Positions 16,595 through 24,163 of a stretch of DNA of 41,280 bases are shown piece by piece. Position 1 is the stretch's first letter, and each line of letters begins with the position of its first letter. The stretch is from an uncultured Oscillospiraceae bacterium (lineage in GTDB: Bacteria; Bacillota; Clostridia; Oscillospirales; Ruminococcaceae): contig CAKSWY010000023.1 of NCBI GenBank assembly GCA_934513685.1, forward strand, positions 1-41,280, written 5' to 3'. The translations under genes and the position numbers were made by a program. The notes below the pieces were generated by a model. It saw only the letters and a list, made by a program, of their open reading frames with translations, did no database searches and had not been told where the DNA came from.

Positions 16595-17362
16595 TTATAA
16601 AGCCGGGGCGGCGGACTGCCAGGCGGCAAAGCGGGCGAGAATGGCCTCGACCGTCTCGCCCCGGTCCTCCGGGCGGGTGAGCACCAGCACCCCCACGCCG
16701 CAGTTTTGCGCGGCGGCCAGCTTTTCGGCAAAGCCGCCGTTGCGGCCACCGTCCTTCGTGACCATCCAGCGGATGTTCCACTGCCGAAGCACGGCCTCGT
16801 TCAGCGCCTGGCTGAACGGCCCCTGCATGGCCAGAATGTGGCTGTGAGCCAGCCCGGCCTGTTCGCAGGCGGCAATGCCGTCGTGGGTAGCCAGCACCCG
16901 GGCGTACAGCCGCTCCGGCGGCAGGGCGGCGAAGGCGGGCAGCTCCTTTGCGCCGGTGGTCAGCAGAATGCGGCCTTCCTGCCGGGCCAGCCAGGCGGCC
17001 GCCGCCAGTGCATCGGGCAGGCAGACGCTGCTCTCGGGCAGGGCGCTGGCCGGGCGGCTGCACCGCCACAGGGGTACCCCGGCCGCTTTGGCCGCTGCCC
17101 GCAGGCTGGCGCTGACGGTTTCCGCATAGGGGTGGGTCGCGTCGATAATCAGCTGGCAGCCGGCCATCTGATCGGCCATGGCCTCCGGGGCCAGCCGCCC
17201 GGTGTGTACCTGCCCGTGGGTGAGGGCGGGCAGCACCTCCTGCCCGTATTCCGTGGCAACGAATACGGTGAGGGGCAGGCCGCGGGCGGCGCACAGGCTG
17301 TCCAGCGCCTGAGCCAGCTGCCGCCCCTCGGTCGTGCCGCCGAACAGCACCACCCCGGTCAC
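16595..17362 (-). CDS. cbiJ: Cobalt-precorrin-6A reductase
   Basis: A 255-residue CbiJ/CobK NAD(P)H-dependent reductase. The nucleotide-binding start is VVLFGGTTEGRQLA, followed by the family segments IIDATHPYAETVS, LLTTGAKEL and VTKDGGRNGGFAEKL. I chose the GTG at 17362, whose GTGA overlaps the cbiH stop and lies 8 bases after a G-rich site. The longer upstream open frame is the shadow of cbiH. This coupling keeps it directly after cbiH and before cbiET, in pathway-related order. Confidence 0.94.
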   Translation of the reverse strand: MTGVVLFGGTTEGRQLAQALDSLCAARGLPLTVFVATEYGQEVLPALTHGQVHTGRLAPEAMADQMAGCQLIIDATHPYAETVSASLRAAAKAAGVPLWRCSRPASALPESSVCLPDALAAAAWLARQEGRILLTTGAKELPAFAALPPERLYARVLATHDGIAACEQAGLAHSHILAMQGPFSQALNEAVLRQWNIRWMVTKDGGRNGGFAEKLAAAQNCGVGVLVLTRPEDRGETVEAILARFAAWQSAAPAL

Positions 17363-18090
17363 AGGCGGTACCCCCGCGGGGTGACCATGCGCTGCCCGGT
17401 CAGGCGGGTGGCGTGGTTGCCGATGAACACGGTGGTGAACATATCCACCTGCTCCTCGGCCAGCTGGGCCAGGGTACCGGTCCAGCTGGTCTGCCCCGGG
17501 CGGCCGATGTTCTTCACCCAGCCGCACACCCGGTCGGCCGGCAGGCTGCGGGCCAGAATGGCGCAGGCTTTGGCCAGATAATCGGCCCGGGCCCGGCTGG
17601 AGGGGTTATACAGGCAGATGCAGAAATCCGCCCGTGCCGCGGCCTCCAGCCGGGCCTCGATCACCGGCCAGGGGGTCAGCCGGTCGGACAGGCTGATCAC
17701 GCAGAAATCGTGCATCAGGGGCGCGCCCAGCACGGCGGCCCCGGTGAGGGCGGCGGAGAGGCCGGGCACCACCACGACCTCTACTTCCGGATAGGTGGGG
17801 GCCATCTCCAGAATCGGCCCGGCCATTCCGTACACGCCCGCGTCGCCGCTGCACACCATGGCGGTGGTCTGGCCGCGGTCGGCGGCTTCCAGCGCCAGGC
17901 GGCAGCGCTCCACTTCCTGGGTCATGGCGGTGGTCAGGGTGGGCTTACCGGGGTAGAGGGGCGCGACCAGATCAATGTAGACCTTGTAACCGCAGAGCAG
18001 CTGGGCATCGTCCAGCGCGGCTTTGGCCTGCCCGGTCAGCAGGGTGGGATCGCCGGGGCCAAGGCCCACCACATAAAGCAGCTTTGCCAT
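17359..18090 (-). CDS. cbiH: Cobalt-factor III / precorrin-3B C17-methyltransferase
   Basis: A 243-residue tetrapyrrole methylase that methylates C-17 with ring contraction. It has the N-terminal VVGLGPGDPTLLT loop, CGYKVYIDLV, VCSGDAGVYGMAG and VVPGLSAALTGAA, all CbiH/CobJ hallmarks, and NPSSRARADYL near the end. It lacks the extra C-terminal domains seen in some CbiH fusions. ATG 18090 follows GTGAGGTG. The last codon overlaps the cbiJ start. Confidence 0.95.
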   Translation of the reverse strand: MAKLLYVVGLGPGDPTLLTGQAKAALDDAQLLCGYKVYIDLVAPLYPGKPTLTTAMTQEVERCRLALEAADRGQTTAMVCSGDAGVYGMAGPILEMAPTYPEVEVVVVPGLSAALTGAAVLGAPLMHDFCVISLSDRLTPWPVIEARLEAAARADFCICLYNPSSRARADYLAKACAILARSLPADRVCGWVKNIGRPGQTSWTGTLAQLAEEQVDMFTTVFIGNHATRLTGQRMVTPRGYRL

Positions 18091-18153
18091 AAAAACACCT
18101 CACAGTTGAACGCCACAGCGCGGGGCGGCCCGCCGCTGTGAATCGCAGTTTTA

Positions 18154-19167
18154 TCAGAATTCCGGTGCAAAGGGGCACAAAGCCAGTGCCAGCGTCACGC
18201 CGTTTTTTGCGTATTTGGGGGCCAGCAGCGCGCCGCCGCTGCCCTTTACCGCCGCCCGCTCGCACACGTTGTCCACCCCGGTCACACTCTGCACAAAGGC
18301 GGAGGGGGTAAAGGGGCCGGGCAGGGCGGCCAGCGCCTCGGCCGGGTAGGTGGTGAGGGGCAGCCCCAGCACCCGGCAGGCCTCGAGAAGGCCCGGCTCA
18401 TTGGCCTTCAGGTCAATGCTGCACACCCGGCACAGCGCCCGGCGGGAGACCTGCGCCCAGGCGAGAAAGTCCGCCAGCAGCTCCAGAATGTGCCCGGCGG
18501 GGGTGCCCTTGCGGCAGCCGACGCCCAGCACGGCAATGCGAGGCACCAGATGCAGCGGATGAGCACCGGCGGGGTCCGCGTCGCTTAGGCTGAGCACGAC
18601 CTGAGCCTTTTCGGCACAGGCGGCGGGGTGCAGGCCGCGGGGCCAGACCCCGCCGATGGGAAACTCGCTGAACAGGGCCAGCGAACCGCCCGCCAGCAGC
18701 GCACCGGAAACCCGCTTGATGCGCTCCGGTTCGGCCACCGCGCAGCCGTTTTTGCGGGCCCAGTCGTCCGCCGCCCACAGGCCGCTGCGGTCAGTGGCGG
18801 TGGTGATGACCGGCTGCGCCCCGAACAGCCCGGCCAGCCGCAGGGTGAGGGCGTTGGCCCCGCCCAGATGGCCGGACAAAAGCGAAATGGCAAAGGCCCC
18901 GGTCTCGTCCAGCACCACAACGGCAGGGTCGTGGACCTTGCTGCTCAGGTGGGGGGCAATGGCCCGCACCGCAATGCCCACCGCCCCCACAAACACCAGC
19001 GCATCCGCATTGGCAAAGGCGCTGGCGGTGAAGTCGGCCAGCGGGCAGTGCCTTGGCCCAAAGCAGGGGGTCACGGCGGCGTTATCGCCCTGGGCACGCA
19101 GGCCGTCGGCCAGGCGCCGGGCCAGGGCCAGCCCCCGGGCCGTGAAGGCGGTGAGAGCGATGGTCAT
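18154..19167 (-). CDS. cbiG: Cobalt-precorrin-5A hydrolase
   Basis: A 337-residue CbiG protein, which opens the delta-lactone of cobalt-precorrin-5A and releases the C-20 fragment as acetaldehyde. The N-terminal domain has FVGAVGIAVRAIAPHL, LLSGHLGGAN and ITTATDRSG; the C-terminal domain has LGVGCRKGTP and SIDLKANEPGLLEA, which identify the family. The start is ATG 19167 in an ATGA overlap with the cbiF stop, with GGGAGG upstream. Presence of cbiG together with cbiD marks the oxygen-independent route. Confidence 0.95.
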   Translation of the reverse strand: MTIALTAFTARGLALARRLADGLRAQGDNAAVTPCFGPRHCPLADFTASAFANADALVFVGAVGIAVRAIAPHLSSKVHDPAVVVLDETGAFAISLLSGHLGGANALTLRLAGLFGAQPVITTATDRSGLWAADDWARKNGCAVAEPERIKRVSGALLAGGSLALFSEFPIGGVWPRGLHPAACAEKAQVVLSLSDADPAGAHPLHLVPRIAVLGVGCRKGTPAGHILELLADFLAWAQVSRRALCRVCSIDLKANEPGLLEACRVLGLPLTTYPAEALAALPGPFTPSAFVQSVTGVDNVCERAAVKGSGGALLAPKYAKNGVTLALALCPFAPEF

Positions 19168-19931
19168 CGGGTGGCCTCCCGGAAGCCGGTGGTAAAACAG
19201 GGGTCGTACAGCTTGGAGCGGTCGTAATGGGCGTTGCCCTGCCGCAGAAACTCGCCCACCAGCACCAGCGCGGTGCTGTGGATGCCGGCCTCTTCGCCGC
19301 TTTGAGCCAGAGTGCCGATGGTGCAGCGGCAGATGCGCTCTTCCGGCCAGGTGGCCTTGTAAACCAGCGCGGCGGGGGTGTCGGCGGTGTAGGCGCCGCC
19401 CGCCAGCAGCTGGCGGGCAACCTCCGGCAGCATACCGGAGGAGAGGAAGATGGCCATGCTGGCCCCGTGGCTGGCCATGGCGGCCAGCTGTTCCCGCTCG
19501 GGCACGGGGGTGCGCCCCGCCAGCCGGGTGATGATGAGGCTCTGGCTCACGCCGGGCAGGGTGTATTCCGCCCCGAGGGCGGCGGCCGCCCCGCAGAAGC
19601 TGGAGACACCGGGGGTCACGTCCCACTCAATGCCCATCGCATCCAGCGCGTCGGTCTGCTCCCGGATGGCCCCGAACAGGCAGGGGTCGCCGGTGTGCAG
19701 GCGCACCACATCCTGCTTTTGCTCCGTCGCCTGCCGGATGACCTCCAGCACCTCTTCCAGCGTCATGTGGGCGCTGTTGTACAGGCGGCAGTCCGGCCCG
19801 CACAGCCCCAGCAGGGCGGGGTTGACCAAACTGCCCGCGTAGATGACCACCTGCGCCTTGCGCAGAAGTTCCGCACCCCGAAGGGTGATCAGGTCCGGTG
19901 CGCCGCTGCCGGCGCCGACAATGTGTACCAT
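19164..19931 (-). CDS. cbiF: Cobalt-precorrin-4 C11-methyltransferase
   Basis: A 255-residue tetrapyrrole methylase that adds the C-11 methyl. Family motifs are VHIVGAGSGAPDLITLRG at the start, YAGSLVNPALL, RLHTGDPCLFGAIREQ, VTPGVSSFCGAAA and TLPGVSQSLIITR. I chose ATG 19931 because AGGAG lies 7 bases upstream and the protein then begins with the conserved MVHIVGAG. A gap of 154 bases separates it from cbiL, the longest between genes of the operon, and contains a hairpin. Confidence 0.95.
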   Translation of the reverse strand: MVHIVGAGSGAPDLITLRGAELLRKAQVVIYAGSLVNPALLGLCGPDCRLYNSAHMTLEEVLEVIRQATEQKQDVVRLHTGDPCLFGAIREQTDALDAMGIEWDVTPGVSSFCGAAAALGAEYTLPGVSQSLIITRLAGRTPVPEREQLAAMASHGASMAIFLSSGMLPEVARQLLAGGAYTADTPAALVYKATWPEERICRCTIGTLAQSGEEAGIHSTALVLVGEFLRQGNAHYDRSKLYDPCFTTGFREATR

Positions 19932-19955
19932 ACTGCTTCTCCTGTTTTTTATGGG

Positions 19956-19995
19956 GCGGCACCGTAACCGTCTGGCGTTACAGGTTCTGTGCCGC
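19956..19995 (-). other. Imperfect hairpin between cbiL and cbiF
   Basis: Arms 19956-19962 (GCGGCAC) and 19989-19995 (GTGCCGC) pair, with an inner GTAAC/GTTAC stem (19964-19968 with 19977-19981) and a one-sided bulge. It sits just ahead of the cbiF ribosome site. It is not followed by enough T residues to be a clear terminator in the minus direction. An mRNA-processing or stability role is possible. Confidence 0.4.
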
Positions 19996-20085
19996 ATGAA
20001 AGTTTGAATCTGTGAGCAGAACCGTGCAGAGATGCCCGCTTGAACGGCATTCCGCGCACGCTTGGGGCAGGCGGGAAGGACGGGG

Positions 20086-20802
20086 TCAATCCGCGCCCGG
20101 CTCAGGTCTGCCCACCAGCAGGGTGGCAAAGTAGCCGGTCTGCCCCTGATACTCGTGCAGGGTCGGGCACAGCCGCTGATCCGGCAGGCCGCAGTTCATC
20201 ACCAGGGCGCTGGTGTCGGCAAGGCCCCGCTGTTCCAGTTCGGCCACCACCTGCGGCAGCTGGCGGCCCGCCTTCATCAGCACCTTGGTGCCGGGCAGCG
20301 CCAGCGCCTCGGGCAGGAAAAGCCGGCCCCCGGCGGGCAGGATGTGAAGGGGTTCGTTCATCTCAGTCAGGCTGCGGCCCAGCGCCGCCGCCGAAGCGCA
20401 GAAACTGGGTACGCCGGGAATCATCACGGTTTCGTACCCGGCGGCGCAAACAAGGTCCATCACATAGCAGAAGCTGGAATACACCGAGACATCGCCCAGG
20501 GTGAGCAGGGCCACATCCAGCCCGGCGGCCAGCTGTTCCAGAACCTGCCGGGCGGCCAGCCGGTGGGTGTCCGCCAGGGTGCGCTCGCTTCGGCTCATGG
20601 CAAAATCCAGAAAGAGCAGCACCTTTCCGGTGAGGTCCATGGCCCCGCGGGCGATGTCCAGCGCCAATGTGCGGCCCTCTCGGGTGCGGGGAGCCGCCAC
20701 CACCGGGCAGGCCTTCAGCACTCGCACGGCCTTCAGGGTGAGCAGTTCCGGGTCGCCGGGGCCGACCCCAACGCCATACAAAATGCCCTGTTTTTTATTC
20801 AT
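20086..20802 (-). CDS. cbiL: Cobalt-factor II / precorrin-2 C20-methyltransferase
   Basis: A 238-residue tetrapyrrole methylase that adds the C-20 methyl, the first methylation after cobalt insertion. It starts with LYGVGVGPGDPELLTLKA and has AAPRTREGRTLALDIA, LTLGDVSVYSSFCYV and IPGVPSFCASAAALG, all CbiL/CobI features. The ATG at 20802 overlaps the end of cbiD by 8 bases and has AAGGAG 10 bases upstream inside cbiD. The longer upstream open frame is antisense/shadow sequence over cbiD. Confidence 0.95.
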   Translation of the reverse strand: MNKKQGILYGVGVGPGDPELLTLKAVRVLKACPVVAAPRTREGRTLALDIARGAMDLTGKVLLFLDFAMSRSERTLADTHRLAARQVLEQLAAGLDVALLTLGDVSVYSSFCYVMDLVCAAGYETVMIPGVPSFCASAAALGRSLTEMNEPLHILPAGGRLFLPEALALPGTKVLMKAGRQLPQVVAELEQRGLADTSALVMNCGLPDQRLCPTLHEYQGQTGYFATLLVGRPEPGAD

Positions 20803-21937
20803 CGGGGTTCCACTCCTTAAAGTTTTCCTGCAGGCCGGGGGTGCAGCCCAGAAGCCCGCGGCTCTGGCTGAACATGGCGGCACCAACGGTGAATTTCCCG
20901 GCGGCCCGGCGGGTCAGATAAAAGCCCATGCGGGCCAGTATACTGTGCAGCACCGGGGCGGTCAGGCCTGCCTGATCCAGCAGGTCCAGGCAGCCGTCGG
21001 TGGTGGGGACCTCCATGAGGGCCTGCAGCAGCGGCAGCGGGGCCCCGGCCAGCGCCGCGTGGGTGACGAACACCTCGGCCCGGGCGTCTGCCGTGCGGGA
21101 ATGGGTGTTCATCACCCCGGCCGCCAGCTTGCACAGCTTGCCCACATGGCCCACAAGCAGCACCCGCTCAAACCCAAGGGACGCGCAGATGTCCAGCGCA
21201 TCGCCGATGAAGTTGGAACAGGTGACCACCGGCCAGGGGACGGGGTGGGCCGCCAGAAAATCCTCCCCGTAATGGCCGGGGGTCAGCACCAGCGTGTTTG
21301 CCCCGGCGGCGGCCTTCTGGCGGCATTCCACCTCAATGGTGTCCACCAGGGCGGCAAGGCTCTGCGGCTCCACAATGCCGCTGGTGCCCAGAATGGAAAT
21401 GCCCCCCTCAATGCCCAGCCGGGAGTTGAAGGTGTGGGCGGCGGCCTCGGCCCCGCCCGGCACGCAGATGGTCACGGCCAGCCCGCCGGTGTAGCCCGCC
21501 TCTTTTGCGGCGGCCCGAACGGACTCGGCGATCATGCGGCGGGGCACCTGGTTGATGGCGGCAGCCCCCACCGGCTGTTCCAGCCCGGGCAGGGTGACCC
21601 GCCCCACGCCCTCGCCGCCGTCCAGCGTGATGGCATGGCCCTCGGTGCGCGCCACCCGGGCCTGAATGGGCAGGCCGTTGGTAGCGTCGGTGTCATCCCC
21701 GGCGTATTTTTCCACCTGGCACAGGGCAAAGCCCTCGCCCCCGGGCAGCGCCTGCACCGGGGCGGTCACCTCCAGCCCGGCGGGGGTCAGCAGCGTTTCG
21801 GTGGCCGGGGCATGGCCCGTCAGCAGCAGGCGGGTGGCCGCCGCCGCTGCCAGGGCGGCACAGGTGCCGGTGGTGTAACCGCAGCGCAGAGTTTTTGATC
21901 CGCTGCGAATAAAATGCTGAAACAGAACTTCTGCCAT
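20795..21937 (-). CDS. cbiD: Cobalt-precorrin-5B C1-methyltransferase
   Basis: A 380-residue CbiD, the C-1 methyltransferase of the anaerobic route. It shows the conserved LRCGYTTGTCAALAAAAA start (about 17-34), a central INQVPRRMI segment, the ILGTSGIVEPQS motif and VGHVGKLCKLAAGVMNTHS. The start is ATG 21937, 7 bases after AAAGGAGG. It is the first gene after the riboswitch and leader terminators and so the first to respond to them. Full length. Confidence 0.96.
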   Translation of the reverse strand: MAEVLFQHFIRSGSKTLRCGYTTGTCAALAAAAATRLLLTGHAPATETLLTPAGLEVTAPVQALPGGEGFALCQVEKYAGDDTDATNGLPIQARVARTEGHAITLDGGEGVGRVTLPGLEQPVGAAAINQVPRRMIAESVRAAAKEAGYTGGLAVTICVPGGAEAAAHTFNSRLGIEGGISILGTSGIVEPQSLAALVDTIEVECRQKAAAGANTLVLTPGHYGEDFLAAHPVPWPVVTCSNFIGDALDICASLGFERVLLVGHVGKLCKLAAGVMNTHSRTADARAEVFVTHAALAGAPLPLLQALMEVPTTDGCLDLLDQAGLTAPVLHSILARMGFYLTRRAAGKFTVGAAMFSQSRGLLGCTPGLQENFKEWNPDE

Positions 21938-21994
21938 GGGGGCACCTCCTTTGCGGCAAAAAACGGGAAAACGGGCGCATGGGTGCGCCGCGGG

Positions 21995-22030
21995 AAAGAA
22001 AAAGCCCCTCCGCGCACAGGGCGGAGAGGC
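21995..22030 (-). terminator. Leader terminator ahead of cbiD
   Basis: On the minus strand a 10-bp stem (22021-22030 with 22004-22013, one G-U pair, 7-nt loop) is followed by TTTTTCTTT, ending 57 bases before the cbiD start codon. A second terminator-like hairpin lies just upstream: AAACGGC 22102-22108 pairs with GCCGTTT 22064-22070, running into a T6 tract. Their place between riboswitch and first gene makes them the likely off-state elements. Confidence 0.75.
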
Positions 22031-22187
22031 AGAAAGCGGCACACAAAACCAGGGCAGCGGAAAAAACGGCTGCCGGCCTGCACACCGCCCCTGACCGGAA
22101 CGCCGTTTGCCGGAACACGGCAGCGCGGCAGAATCCGCCGGTGGGGGCAGCGGCCCGGCCAAACAGGCGGCGGCCGGGCGATGGGGC

Positions 22188-22310
22188 GGCAGGCAGGTCT
22201 TCTGGCTTTGGGGCAAGGCCCCTTACAGCGGCGGCTCCGCGCGGGAATCACACCCGGCTTCCCTATTCTCCCTGCGGCGGCCAAACCGCGGCAGGGCACC
22301 TGGCGCTCGT
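22188..22310 (-). promoter_or_regulatory. Cobalamin riboswitch
   Basis: Read on the minus strand, the region has the hallmarks of the cobalamin riboswitch in order: a GGTGCC segment at the 5' side, GGGAAGCC (22257-22264), a GGTGTGATTCCCG segment, GCCGCTGTAAG as the B12-box-like element (about 22222-22232) and AAGCCAGAAGACCTGCC closing the core near 22191. It lies upstream of cbiD at the head of the whole operon. By family knowledge, binding of cobalamin would reduce expression; the two terminator-like hairpins downstream are consistent with control of transcription. Confidence 0.93.
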
Positions 22311-22342
22311 TTGCGGAACAGAAGCGCTTCGCTTGAAACGGC

Positions 22343-22372
22343 CTTATAATAAACCTATTTAAAAAGCAAAAA
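22343..22372 (-). promoter_or_regulatory. Possible promoter of the cobalamin operon
   Basis: On the minus strand TATAAG (22343-22348) lies about 35 bases before the riboswitch core, with a weak TTTTTG (22367-22372) 18 bases upstream as -35. The position is right for the operon's start. The stretch from here to 22560 has no gene I can support. Confidence 0.4.
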
Positions 22373-22560
22373 GCTTCTGCAAATGCTTTTAGTAGTGTAC
22401 GGCAAAACCCTTCGCTTGTCAACGAAAACCGAAGTGCTTAAACGGGGTATACGGCTCGGAAAAACACCGGCCGGAACGGCGGAGCTTTGGTGCCGCCTGC
22501 ACCCGGGGCGACGCGCTTGTACCGGATGCGGATTTTTGTCGCACAGCGGCGTTTTGCGGT

Positions 22561-22589
22561 TTGACAGGCAGACGGGGATGGCGTATACT
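22561..22589 (+). promoter_or_regulatory. Sigma-A promoter of the NCS2 permease
   Basis: A perfect TTGACA (22561-22566), a 17-base spacer and TATACT (22584-22589). Transcription would start near 22596, leaving a leader of about 78 bases. The leader shows no purine riboswitch. Confidence 0.85.
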
Positions 22590-22673
22590 AGCCATTGTGT
22601 GAATTGGCGGCCGGGCTGCCCAAATAGGCCGGCTGCCGCAAACCGGAAAGAAACCGGAACAAGGAGGAAATCC

Positions 22674-24053
22674 ATGAACAATCTGGACAAGATTTTCCAT
22701 CTGAAGGAAAATCACACCGACGTAAAGACCGAGGTCATCGCCGGTGTTACCACCTTTATGACCATGGCCTACATTCTGGCCGTGAACCCGTCCATCATGA
22801 GTGCGGCAGGGATGGACAGCGGCGCGATTTTCACGGCCACCGCCCTGGCCTCCATGATCGCCACCCTGTGCATGGCGGCGTTTGCCAACTACCCCTTCGT
22901 GCTGGCCCCCGGCATGGGCCTGAACGCCTACTTTGCCTACACCGTGGTCATCAACATGGGCTACAGCTGGGAGATGGCGCTGGCCGCCGTGTTTATCGAG
23001 GGCCTGATCTTCATCGCGCTGTCGCTCACCAAGGTGCGTGAGGGCATCTTCAACGCCATTCCCATGTGCCTGAAAAACGCCGTGAGCGCGGGCATCGGTC
23101 TGTTCATCGCCTTCATCGGCCTGCAGAACGCAAAGCTGACTGTGAACTCCGATTCCACGCTGGTGACCATCTTCTCCATGAGCGGCTCCCTGAAGAACGG
23201 CACCTTCCGCAGCCAGGGCATCACCGCCCTGCTGGCCCTGATCGGCGTGCTGATCATCGGCGTGCTGATGGTGAAAAAGGTGAAGGGCAACATTCTGCTG
23301 GGCATCTTCATCACCTGGGGCCTGGGCATTCTGTGCCAGTTCGCGGGCCTGTATGTGCCCGATCCCGTCAACGGCTTCTACAGCTTGCTGCCGGATTTCT
23401 CCTCCGGCTTCGGCATTCCCAGCCTGGCCCCCACCTTCCTGAAGATGGACTTCAGCAAGGTGTTCAGCGGCGAGTTCCTGGTGGTTATCTTCGCGTTCCT
23501 GTTTGTGGATATGTTCGACACGCTGGGCACCCTGATCGGTGTGGCCAGCAAGGCCGATATGCTGGATGAAGAGGGCAAGCTGCCCCGCATCAGCGGCGCG
23601 CTGCTGGCCGACGCCGTGGGCACCTCCGTCGGCGCTGCCCTGGGCGTGAGCACCACCACCACCTTCGTGGAGAGCGCTTCCGGCGTGACCGAGGGCGGCC
23701 GCACCGGCCTGACCAGCGTGACCAGCGCCCTGCTGTTCGGCCTGTCGCTGTTCCTCAGCCCCATCTTCCTGGCCATTCCTTCCTTCGCCACTGCGCCTGC
23801 CCTGATCGTTGTGGGCTTTTTGATGATCAGCAGCGTGCTGAAGGTGGACTTCAGCGACCTGTGCCAGGGCATTCCCGCCTTCATCACCCTGATCGCTATG
23901 CCCTTCATGTACAGCATTTCCGAGGGCATTGCCCTGGGCACCATTTCGTTCGTGGTGATCAATGTGCTGGCTGGCCCCGAAAAGCGCAAGGCCATCAGCC
24001 CCGTGATGTACGTGTTGGCGATTCTGTTTGCGGCCAAGTATTTCGTCATCTGA
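22674..24053 (+). CDS. NCS2-family nucleobase permease (adenine/guanine/hypoxanthine type)
   Basis: A 459-residue membrane transporter of the AzgA-like branch of NCS2, expected to import purine bases by proton symport. Features are the N-terminal KTEVIAGVTTFMTMAYILAVNP signature, the NYPFVLAPGMGLNAYFAY segment, FLFVDMFDTLGTLIG and GTSVGAALGVSTTTTFVESASGV. The last two cover conserved substrate-binding regions, and about 12-14 hydrophobic helices are present. ATG 22674 has AAGGAGG 6-7 bases upstream; the open frame that continues upstream has no ribosome site. It is a single-gene unit with its own promoter and terminator. The exact base transported cannot be read from the sequence. Confidence 0.92.
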   Translation: MNNLDKIFHLKENHTDVKTEVIAGVTTFMTMAYILAVNPSIMSAAGMDSGAIFTATALASMIATLCMAAFANYPFVLAPGMGLNAYFAYTVVINMGYSWEMALAAVFIEGLIFIALSLTKVREGIFNAIPMCLKNAVSAGIGLFIAFIGLQNAKLTVNSDSTLVTIFSMSGSLKNGTFRSQGITALLALIGVLIIGVLMVKKVKGNILLGIFITWGLGILCQFAGLYVPDPVNGFYSLLPDFSSGFGIPSLAPTFLKMDFSKVFSGEFLVVIFAFLFVDMFDTLGTLIGVASKADMLDEEGKLPRISGALLADAVGTSVGAALGVSTTTTFVESASGVTEGGRTGLTSVTSALLFGLSLFLSPIFLAIPSFATAPALIVVGFLMISSVLKVDFSDLCQGIPAFITLIAMPFMYSISEGIALGTISFVVINVLAGPEKRKAISPVMYVLAILFAAKYFVI

Positions 24054-24098
24054 GCAGACGTTTTCTAAGTGAACGAGCACGCCTCTGGGCGTGAATAC

Positions 24099-24134
24099 AG
24101 AAGGCCCCGTGGATTTCCACGGGGCCTTCTTTCT
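24099..24134. terminator. Bidirectional terminator between permease and Bce-like genes
   Basis: A perfect 14-bp inverted repeat (24099-24112 and 24117-24130, ATTT loop) followed by TTTCT on the plus strand and, read from the other side, by a short T-containing stretch. It lies between the convergent NCS2 permease and BceB-like permease genes. Confidence 0.85.
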
Positions 24135-24163
24135 GCAATTTGCTTAGCTATAGCTGGTGCGCC

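Noticed and set aside
22590..22673. A purine riboswitch ahead of the NCS2 permease
   Set aside because: The leader is only about 78 bases from the consensus promoter, and the conserved loop sequences of the purine riboswitch were not found.
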